DNA of 64,000 nt, taken from NCBI RefSeq assembly GCF_000092185.1, contig NC_014160.1:1116001-1180000 (forward strand). The letters run 5' to 3'. The stretch is from Thermosphaera aggregans DSM 11486. GTDB taxonomy: Archaea > Thermoproteota > Thermoprotei_A > Sulfolobales > Desulfurococcaceae. The notes under the pieces are model-generated. The model saw only the letters and a program-made list of their open reading frames with translations, made no database searches and had not been told where the DNA came from. The position numbers and the translations under genes were made by a program. Below, in pieces: positions 58,026-64,000 of this stretch. How positions within the stretch are numbered: position 1 is the stretch's first letter; the number at the start of each line of letters is the position of its first letter.

Positions 58026-58643
58026 TTAATGGGTTAATGCCTGTCCGTGGGCTTGAGGAGGCTGTATTTTAGGAGCAAGGTTTTTAACAATATTGTAGAG
58101 CCTCCGGTAGTTCGTCCCACTGATGTTGAATACTTTCGCAACATCCTCGGGCCCCGGCGTCTTCCCCGTCCTCACCTTGACGGAGAGCATGTATGCTAGC
58201 GCGTACTTGCCCCTCTCGCTCCTGGAGAGTAATGCAGGGTTCAACTCCTCTATGAGCTTTAAGCCGTTCCTCACATCCTCCCAGTACCCGTTCGCCTCAA
58301 TGTTCTCGACAGCCTCTATCGAGGCCTTGGACATGATGGTTTTCACAAACCTTTTCGTCGACAAGACAGCGTTGTAGTCCACCGTGAGCCACGGCTTATT
58401 CCTCACCCTCTTCTCAGCCATTTTGTAAAGCCTCATGTTCACGGAATAGTTCTCTGAGACAACCCTCTTCACGGGCCGCCTCCTCCTGGCCGGCAACCCC
58501 TCCTCCTCTTCGAAACCTCCCCGAGCCTCCTCAATGATGTTCTCGACTACTAATCCACAGCCGCTGCAGACTACGAAACCATCCCTGTAATCCCATACCA
58601 GGGGGTTGCCGCAGACGGGGCAGGTTGAACGCGTCACTAACAC
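58026..58643 (-). CDS. Short TFB paralogue (transcription factor B-like)
   Basis: A 205-residue protein, about two thirds of a normal TFB. The N-terminal zinc ribbon CPVCGNPLVWDYRDGFVVCSGCGLV is intact and a B-reader-like basic linker follows (RRRRPVKRVVSENYSV). The C-terminal part has only about one cyclin-like repeat and a final helix-turn-helix-like segment (EDVAKVFNISGTNYRRLYNIV). It recalls the Sulfolobus Tfb3 type, which modulates rather than replaces TFB. Start GTG 58643. Confidence 0.82.
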   Translation of the reverse strand: MLVTRSTCPVCGNPLVWDYRDGFVVCSGCGLVVENIIEEARGGFEEEEGLPARRRRPVKRVVSENYSVNMRLYKMAEKRVRNKPWLTVDYNAVLSTKRFVKTIMSKASIEAVENIEANGYWEDVRNGLKLIEELNPALLSRSERGKYALAYMLSVKVRTGKTPGPEDVAKVFNISGTNYRRLYNIVKNLAPKIQPPQAHGQALTH

Positions 58644-58786
58644 TCAACTCCATTATTTACCTGAGAAAACACAACCCAATAGATAGGGAGAGTTGGGCGA
58701 AAGTATTTTCGAAAAACCTGCGGCACCGCACAGACAGGTTAAGTCCACCACGGGTTTGCGAGAAAGGTTTCACTCACTAGAAACAG

Positions 58787-59122
58787 GGCTTGCTGTTCTA
58801 CACGCTTTCAACCCCCTTAGCGGGCATCCCATGGGTTTTCTTCCTCATGGTGGCTGCGCTGGGCTTCTTCTACGGCTCGAGCCTGGCCTTGTTCCCCGCG
58901 GCAACAGGGGATTTCTTCGGGCTCAAACACCTATCGGAGAACTACTCCCTCATCTTCATTAGCTGGGGCCTAAGCGGCCTGGATTTCCCATCAATAGGCG
59001 GTCACATTGTTGATTCAACAGGGGGTTACGGGCTTGCACTAATAATCTCGAGCACTCTCAGCGTGCTAGGAGGGTTGTTAAACCTGTACCTGAAGAAGCG
59101 TTTAGCGCTCTATCTCCAGTAA
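58787..59122 (+). pseudogene. C-terminal remnant of an MFS transporter (oxalate:formate antiporter family)
   Basis: About 110 codons encode only the last helices of a transporter: AATGDFFGLKHLSENYSLIFISWG and PSIGGHIVDSTGGYG correspond to the cytosolic loop and following helices of OFA-type MFS proteins. A stop lies just upstream (58778-58780) and no N-terminal half is found, so the gene is a decayed fragment. The following gap to 59321 holds no supported gene. Confidence 0.72.
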
Positions 59123-59321
59123 GGCTGACATACCTGCCCCCATCTCTCGCCACTATCCACAGGTCTCTGAAAATACGAGTTAGTTGTAGAGAGGACTGTA
59201 AACATCGCACTACATATCGCTCCCAGCATCACTGCCTTAAACCCCTCCAGGATTAACCCGTTATTAACGAATCCTAGGACTCCACTACAATCCCTACTCA
59301 GCGGTTGTTTGAAGGAGACTG

Positions 59322-59396
59322 CGGGCCCGCCGGGATTTGAACCCGGGTCCTCCGGCTCCGCAGGCCGGCGCCCTATCCAGGCTAGGCTACGGGCCC
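59322..59396 (-). tRNA. tRNA-Arg(GCG), no intron
   Basis: Acceptor GGGCCCG/CGGGCCC with G73, D arm GCCT...AGGGC, anticodon stem CCGGC/GCCGG with loop CTGCGGA (anticodon GCG, 59359-59361), T arm CCGGGTTCAAATCCCGG. 75 nt, CCA not encoded. Confidence 0.95.
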
Positions 59397-59439
59397 TTTC
59401 AAGGTATTATGAACACTTGTTTCAGCGTTAAAAACTGTT

Positions 59440-60048
59440 TTACTGTGCAAGCGTGTTTTTGAACAGGACAGTTTTCTCCTCGGGTCCCTTGGCGGTTATT
59501 TTGAGTATGTCTACGCCGTCCCCCGAGAGCACGTCTCTCTCTATTACCGTCTTCACGGCTTCGACCACGAGCTTCTCAGCTTCCTCGAGGCTTATGTCTG
59601 GATTGTACCTGGGTTCGATGTATCCAAGGGCTAGTTGGGCCCCGGAGCCTAGTGCAGCGTACTTCTCCTCGATCAAGCTGCCGACCGGGTCTAGAATGTA
59701 GAGCTGTGGCCCGTTGTCATCATAGCCTCCTACCACGATCTCCGTGAGCATGGGGGCGAGCTTGTAGCTGTAGAGTATTACCGACAGCATCTTAGCGAGC
59801 CCCCTAACCCTTATCTCCCTGCCGTGCTGGAGCTCGTAGTACTTGGCCTCCATCTCGAGCATTCTCTTCAGAATATTTACATCCCCCATCAATCCTGCGA
59901 ACCCTACGCCAACGTGTGGCGTGATCGCGTAAACCTTCTTAACACTACTGCTTAACACGAACCCGTCATAAGTAAGCCTCTTCTCGCTGGCTAGGACAAC
60001 GCCTTCCCTCGTCTTTACACCTATGGCTGTGCCGGGCAACATGCTCAT
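59440..60048 (-). CDS. psmB: Second proteasome beta subunit (TAIGV type)
   Basis: A 202-residue beta subunit starting MSMLPGTAIGVKTREGVVLA. The Gly-Thr junction resembles a processing site, but aligning with the other subunit the Thr is one position late and Glu replaces Asp17 (SEKR for ADKR), while Lys33 is kept. This matches the second, TAIG-type beta subunit known in other crenarchaea, whose catalytic role differs from the TTTVG type. ATG 60048 has GGTG seven bases before; the open frame upstream is not supported. Confidence 0.94.
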   Translation of the reverse strand: MSMLPGTAIGVKTREGVVLASEKRLTYDGFVLSSSVKKVYAITPHVGVGFAGLMGDVNILKRMLEMEAKYYELQHGREIRVRGLAKMLSVILYSYKLAPMLTEIVVGGYDDNGPQLYILDPVGSLIEEKYAALGSGAQLALGYIEPRYNPDISLEEAEKLVVEAVKTVIERDVLSGDGVDILKITAKGPEEKTVLFKNTLAQ

Positions 60049-60190
60049 ACACACGCACCTTCTTCTCAACCAATATATATTAAACAAGGAATTTATACAT
60101 ATCCCAGCCACCCCATGCTTCAAGGGCTCAACGAGCTTTAGGCGAACACGATATTATCCTGTTCAAACAATACGATCCCTGGTTGTAGTT

Positions 60191-60796
60191 ATGAGTCAAT
60201 GCCTAAACGTCCTCAACACGCGTTGCAGTGTGAGATGGTTTAAGCAAGACCCAATCCCCGTGGAAACAATACGCAAGCTCTTGGAGGTAGCGGTTAAAGC
60301 CCCCACGGCACAGGGGGCTGAGCAATGGTTTTTCATAGCAGTAGTGTCGGAGGATAAGAGGAGGGAGATCCACAGGCTTTTAAAGAAAGCACATGAACAC
60401 TACGCTTCCAATGTCTTGTTGAAACCGTACAGCCCCGAGGCTGTTTCAAAATGGATGGGCAGGATTGACCAGGGAATGTACGCAGCCCCTGTCTACATAG
60501 CCGCGTATTTAGATTTCCGTAGGAGAGTCTTCAGGGAAGAATACTTCGAGTATGAGAAGCTGATGGCTACCCAGTCACTATCAGCCGCTATTGAAAACCT
60601 CATCATAGCGGCTTGGAGCATGGGTCTGGGGAGCGTGTGGATAGGTGTCCCAGTTTTCATGAGGGAGGAGTTTGACAGGATAATTTCGCCTCCCGAGAAC
60701 TGTGAGCTCTCAGCCATAGTAGCGCTGGGGTTTCCAGCCGAGAAAACCGTTCCGCGGCCGAGGAAGCCGGTTGATCAAGTATCTATGATAGTTTAG
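60191..60796 (+). CDS. Nitroreductase-family flavoprotein
   Basis: About 201 residues. N-terminal CSVRWFKQDPIPVETIRKLLEVAVKAPTAQGAEQWFFIAV is the FMN-binding RSxRxF / AP(S/T) pattern, and the C-terminal region AAWSMGLGSVWIG is the second FMN-contacting motif. It likely reduces quinones, nitro compounds or flavin with NAD(P)H. ATG 60191 chosen by family N-terminus. Confidence 0.9.
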   Translation: MSQCLNVLNTRCSVRWFKQDPIPVETIRKLLEVAVKAPTAQGAEQWFFIAVVSEDKRREIHRLLKKAHEHYASNVLLKPYSPEAVSKWMGRIDQGMYAAPVYIAAYLDFRRRVFREEYFEYEKLMATQSLSAAIENLIIAAWSMGLGSVWIGVPVFMREEFDRIISPPENCELSAIVALGFPAEKTVPRPRKPVDQVSMIV

Positions 60797-60905
60797 GAAA
60801 CATTGTGGTTAAAACTACAAGTATCTATGTATTCACAATTTAACACTTCCGTTAAGTTAATAAGCTATTCGGATATTATTATAATCGATGGGGGAAGGTG
60901 GCCAT

Positions 60906-61466
60906 ATGGTAAAATCCATGACTAAGGACGCCCTTCTCTCAGCATTCGCCGGCGAGTCGATGGCGCACATGAGGTACCTGGTTTTCGCCGACATAGCTGA
61001 GAAGGAAGGATACAGCAATGTTGCGAGACTTTTCAGAGCTATAGCATACGCGGAGCAGGTTCACGCTACAAACCATTACAACGTTTTAAGAGTTTTCAAC
61101 GAGGATGCCAAGATCTCGTCAGGCGCCCCAATAGGACCCGGGGACACTAGTAAAAACCTTGACCTAGCCTACAGGGGGGAGGTTTACGAGATAGAGGAAA
61201 TGTACCCGGTGTATCTCGAGATAGCGAAGTATCAAGACGAGAAAGAAGCTCAGAGGAGCTTCTACTTCGCGCTGTCAGCGGAGAAGATTCATGCACAACT
61301 CTACAAGACAGCTAAGGAGTATGTTGATAAGAAGCAGGATTTCCCGCTGGCCCCGGATGAGAAAGTCTGGATTTGCCCAGTATGCGGGCACACCCATGTA
61401 GGCAAGGAGCCTCCTGAGAAATGCCCGGTCTGCGGCGCGCCAAGAGGCATGTATAAGGGATTCTAA
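60906..61466 (+). CDS. Rubrerythrin
   Basis: About 186 residues: a four-helix diiron domain with Glu/His ligands (FAGESMAHMRYLVFADIAEKEGY, AEQVHATNHY, EKIHAQLYK) and a C-terminal rubredoxin-like iron site (CPVCGHTHVG...CPVCGAPRGMYKGF). It detoxifies peroxide with electrons from NAD(P)H or rubredoxin. ATG 60906 has GGTGG five bases upstream. A T6 run follows the stop. Confidence 0.97.
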   Translation: MVKSMTKDALLSAFAGESMAHMRYLVFADIAEKEGYSNVARLFRAIAYAEQVHATNHYNVLRVFNEDAKISSGAPIGPGDTSKNLDLAYRGEVYEIEEMYPVYLEIAKYQDEKEAQRSFYFALSAEKIHAQLYKTAKEYVDKKQDFPLAPDEKVWICPVCGHTHVGKEPPEKCPVCGAPRGMYKGF

Positions 61467-61467
61467 T

Positions 61468-61479
61468 CTTTTTTAAAAA
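61468..61479. terminator. Two-way T-run terminator between rubrerythrin and gapN
   Basis: CTTTTTTAAAAATCC gives a T-run on the plus strand right after rubrerythrin (T6) and on the minus strand right after gapN (T5), serving both convergent genes. Confidence 0.5.
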
Positions 61480-61481
61480 TC

Positions 61482-62960
61482 CTATAGAACGTACTTCCAG
61501 ACGCCCTTACCCTTGTAATTATATATTATGGTCTTGTAGGATGTGGTGTACTCTATCGAATACCCAACCCCCTCCCTCCCAATACCTGAATCCTTCCTTC
61601 CACCATACGGATAGTAGCCCACACCGTGTCTCGGCATATCGTTAACATATATCGCCCCAACCTCGAGAAACCTAACCAGCTTCCTTATTTCATCCATGTT
61701 CCGCCCGAATATAGCGGCGTCCAGTCCATACCTTCGCTCGTTAACCAGCGAGATGGCCTCATCGACGTTGTCAAACCCTGTTATCAGGGCCACGGGCGCG
61801 AATACTTCTCTCCTGTACAGTATGCTCTGCTTTAATGACTCGTGATTCTTAAACTCGATCAGCGTCGGCTCCATGTATGTGGTACCAAGCCTTCTGCCAC
61901 CGTAGAGTATCACGCCTCCCTTCTCCACAGCGTCTTTAACAGCGTTTAAAGCCTCGTCGACAACCCCTGGCTCTATCAAGGGACCCATTGTAGTAGAGGG
62001 ATCTCTCGGGTCGCCGACTCTGACCTTAGCCAACTCATTTACCAGTTTCTTGGCGAAGGATTCATAAACCTCGTTTTTAACAAGGATTAGCTTGATAGCA
62101 TCACACCTCTGGCCGGAGTAGCTGTAAATACCGGTTGCAACCCGTTCAGCCGAGAAATCGATGTCAGCGTCGCCGAGCACTATTGCTGGGTCTCCTCCTC
62201 CCAGCTCCATGACAAGCTGTTTAATCCCTGCTTTCTCAATAACCTTTCTCCCCGTCTCACTACTGCCCGTGAAGCTTATCACTCCAATCCTTTCATCCCC
62301 TATGATCCTATCGCTCTCACTACCGGGGACTGTGAGAACGGCTAAAGCATCCCTGGGGAACCCGCTTGCCTCGAGAACCCTTGCGAAGAGGAGTACAGGT
62401 AAAGGATCCGCTGACGGCGGCTTGATGGCGACGGCGTTGCCCGCTATGAAGCTGTACGTCACCTTCGACACCGTATCGAACAATGGGTAGTTGAAGGGAA
62501 TAACTGCCAAGACTATTCCAACAGGCTCCCTTCTCACAACGGCCTCGGTCTCAATAGTTGATTGATCCCAGTCCCCCGGCATGTATTCGCCGAAAATCTT
62601 CCTAGCATCTAGATGGGCGGCTCTCAACCTATCAATGCTCGCCAACACCTCCCCCTGGGCTTGGGCACGGGTTTTACCCGCGTTGATCATTAAGGCTTTT
62701 ATGAAGTCTTCCTTGTACTCTTCAAGCGTTTTCGCAGCACTGTTCAAAATCTCCGCTCGCTTCCAGCCAGGCAGATCCCTTGCGCTCCACCTGCCTTTTA
62801 AGTGTAGCATTGATAAAGCTTTATCCGCTAATTCCCAGTTTATTCTTGAAACCCTAGCTATCATGGACAAGTCTATTGGGGTTTTAACATCAATGTAGGA
62901 GCCGCTGTCAACCCATTCGCCAGCGAGGAACGTTTTAAAGTAGGTGATGCCGTCTCTCAC
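61482..62960 (-). CDS. gapN: Non-phosphorylating glyceraldehyde-3-phosphate dehydrogenase (GAPN)
   Basis: A 492-residue aldehyde dehydrogenase oxidising GAP directly to 3-phosphoglycerate, the catabolic route in hyperthermophilic archaea. IPFNYPLFD, KPPSADPLPV, ISFTGSSETG (nucleotide), the catalytic Glu in MELGGGDP and catalytic Cys in YSYSGQRCDAIK, typical of GAPN, are present. Start GTG 62960: the frame stays open 23 codons upstream without any standard start and no SD is visible, so the N-terminus is less certain. The gap 62961-63233 shows promoters but no gene. Confidence 0.94.
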   Translation of the reverse strand: MRDGITYFKTFLAGEWVDSGSYIDVKTPIDLSMIARVSRINWELADKALSMLHLKGRWSARDLPGWKRAEILNSAAKTLEEYKEDFIKALMINAGKTRAQAQGEVLASIDRLRAAHLDARKIFGEYMPGDWDQSTIETEAVVRREPVGIVLAVIPFNYPLFDTVSKVTYSFIAGNAVAIKPPSADPLPVLLFARVLEASGFPRDALAVLTVPGSESDRIIGDERIGVISFTGSSETGRKVIEKAGIKQLVMELGGGDPAIVLGDADIDFSAERVATGIYSYSGQRCDAIKLILVKNEVYESFAKKLVNELAKVRVGDPRDPSTTMGPLIEPGVVDEALNAVKDAVEKGGVILYGGRRLGTTYMEPTLIEFKNHESLKQSILYRREVFAPVALITGFDNVDEAISLVNERRYGLDAAIFGRNMDEIRKLVRFLEVGAIYVNDMPRHGVGYYPYGGRKDSGIGREGVGYSIEYTTSYKTIIYNYKGKGVWKYVL

Positions 62961-63233
62961 AGAATATAATTCTTCGAAGAACTTGGAGGTGAGTGTGAAG
63001 GAGTCCGTTTCAACCGCCTCAGTAAATGCTTATCGTAATATATGATTTTATACTTTAATGTTTGATCGTTTGAACTATTCATTAGATTTTAAAACAGTTT
63101 GCCCGTTTACAAGGTTAAGGGTTAAAATCCTTGTTAAATAATTTAAAACATTAGGTGGGATTATTAAACACGCTTCTCCAATCTCGTGGAGGGTTCACGC
63201 GGCAAGGGTTAGTTCTCGGGAAGGGTGGATTGT

Positions 63234-63536
63234 ATGAGCTGTTTAAGGTGTGTGTACTTCAAACCCAACAGTATACTCCCGTACGTTGGGTATTGCGAGG
63301 TGAAGGGGAGGGTTGAATCAGCCCCTGAACACCTCACACCTTGCGGCGATTTTAAAGAAGCATCTATTGACGAGTTGAAAGCCGTTCTGAGAAAGGATGG
63401 CTGGATATACTGCCTGACGTGCGCGTCAACGATTACTAGTGAAGAGGAGTTGCTGGAGCATTACAGGAAACACGTAGTCGTCCCCGGAGCCCTCGTTGAC
63501 GAATCCGTCGTCGAGGAAGCCCCCGGCGGTGATTGA
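63234..63536 (+). CDS. Cys-rich small protein next to 2-oxoacid:ferredoxin oxidoreductase
   Basis: About 100 residues. The N-terminal half has CLRCVYFKPN, GYCEVKG and LTPCGDF (possible Fe-S or zinc cluster); the second half carries a C2H2-like finger YCLTCASTITSEEELLEHYRKH. It lies 18 bases upstream of the oxidoreductase gene and is probably co-transcribed; it might help deliver electrons or assemble the complex. ATG 63234 has GGGTGG at 6-nt spacing; GTG 63225 overlaps it. Confidence 0.78.
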   Translation: MSCLRCVYFKPNSILPYVGYCEVKGRVESAPEHLTPCGDFKEASIDELKAVLRKDGWIYCLTCASTITSEEELLEHYRKHVVVPGALVDESVVEEAPGGD

Positions 63537-63554
63537 GCTGGAAAGGGTGGGATC

Positions 63555-64000
63555 GTGAAGGAGGTAGGTGTGCTACTAGGGGGCCCCCAGGGCTCAGGTA
63601 TTGAAACGTCCATGTGGATTCTGGGCAGGATTCTCGTTAGTAAAGGGTTTGGCGTGATAGCGGATAGGGAGTACTTCTCCAACATAACCGGTAGGCATAG
63701 CTACATTCTAATGCTCGTCTCATCCGTCAAACTACCCAGGTCTCTCAGGTATCCCGTTGAAATACTGGCTTCAATGGATGCTGAAACAGTCTTCACTCAT
63801 TTCACCGAACTGTCCGAGGGCGGGATCCTCATCTACGATGTGAACATTTCCTCTAAAAGAATCGAAGAAATCCCCAGCATGGAGGACGCTACTAGAGAGA
63901 GGATTGCAAGGGTTCTTGCCGAGAAGGGTGTTAAAACCTCCGTGGAATCTGTTGTCGAGTACTTGGAAAGGGATAGGAGGGTTCTCCCCCTTGGACTAGA
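63555..64000 (+). CDS. 2-oxoacid:ferredoxin oxidoreductase subunit (gamma domain start), cut by window edge
   Basis: The frame is open from GTG 63555 to the window end (148 codons). VGVLLGGPQGSGIETSMWILGRILVSKGFGV is the N-terminal signature of the gamma domain, and REYFSNITGRHSYILMLVS follows. In Sulfolobus and Aeropyrum gamma and alpha are fused in one chain of about 600 residues; the rest lies outside. It should oxidise 2-oxoacids with CoA, reducing ferredoxin. A GGTGGGATC Shine-Dalgarno precedes the start. Confidence 0.9.
   Translation, partial: MKEVGVLLGGPQGSGIETSMWILGRILVSKGFGVIADREYFSNITGRHSYILMLVSSVKLPRSLRYPVEILASMDAETVFTHFTELSEGGILIYDVNISSKRIEEIPSMEDATRERIARVLAEKGVKTSVESVVEYLERDRRVLPLGL

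Noticed and set aside
59249-59277. Inverted repeat AGGATT...AATCCT between the MFS remnant and tRNA-Arg as a mobile-element end
   Set aside because: No second copy, transposase or target duplication is seen; the repeat is short.
62961-63029. Upstream AUC-type extension of gapN
   Set aside because: The frame is open for 23 codons upstream but contains no AUC, AUA, AUU, AUG, GUG or UUG, so no start can be proposed.

Overview
The window reads as the chromosome of a hyperthermophilic crenarchaeon of the order Desulfurococcales (Desulfurococcus, Thermosphaera or Staphylothermus type). The evidence is a reverse gyrase with two Alba proteins, a BXGFHIJ-type archaellum operon, egsA (archaeal lipids), GAPN and bifunctional FBP aldolase/phosphatase (archaeal glycolysis and gluconeogenesis), two proteasome beta subunits, archaeal DnaG, aCPSF1, ABCE1 and eukaryote-like r-proteins, intron-bearing tRNAs, TATA-type promoters, and a GGTG Shine-Dalgarno usually 5-6 nt before AUG/GUG/UUG. 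No CRISPR array, IS element or provirus is seen. The species is an inference; no 16S/23S gene is present.

Layout. 1-7.2 kb: a large secreted subtilase cut by the window edge, upp, a sugar-nucleotide transferase, a MATE exporter and a CDF transporter. 7.2-14.2 kb: archaellum genes arlB, a membrane/coiled-coil pair where arlX is expected, then arlG-F-H-I-J. 14.4-24.1 kb: PAPS-reductase-like enzyme, NDP-sugar epimerase, feoAB, a membrane protein group, DUF72, an AbrB-ACT regulator and an HTH-PRTase regulator; several small guide RNAs lie in the gaps. 24.3-27.1 kb: XPB helicase with a small partner. 27.2-33.4 kb: alba, reverse gyrase, second alba, a repeat-rich non-coding region that looks like a replication origin, rnpB, tsr3, a Lrp-type RAM protein and tRNA-Ala. 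33.4-43.1 kb: tyrS, H/ACA RNA candidate, MetAP, 5S rRNA, pyruvate kinase, copper ATPase with YHS protein, tRNA-Thr. 43.1-57 kb: tpiA, fbp, ABCE1, S17e, dnaG, L37e-LSm, PUA, FKBP, egsA, psmB, aCPSF1, nadM, rtcA. 57-64 kb: NOG1-like GTPase, short TFB paralogue, MFS remnant, tRNA-Arg, second psmB, nitroreductase, rubrerythrin, gapN, and the start of a 2-oxoacid:ferredoxin oxidoreductase.

Points found by reading between the genes: (1) an ORB-like, AT-rich putative replication origin at about 31.58-31.95 kb; (2) three to five candidate C/D box sRNAs (a tandem pair at 21.2-21.3 kb, one guide of which complements a conserved large-subunit rRNA stretch recalled from memory) and an H/ACA sRNA candidate at 34.5-34.6 kb, mostly with TATA boxes at the expected distance; (3) two genes (tsr3 and the XPB partner) that appear to start at AUC, each preceded by GGTG-N4; (4) a 28-residue Trp/Glu microprotein gene behind dnaG with its own promoter and SD; (5) a T-run that doubles as TATA box between arlB and the rest of the archaellum operon. 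Start codons in many entries were moved to the site supported by GGTG spacing or TATA position; this is stated in each case.
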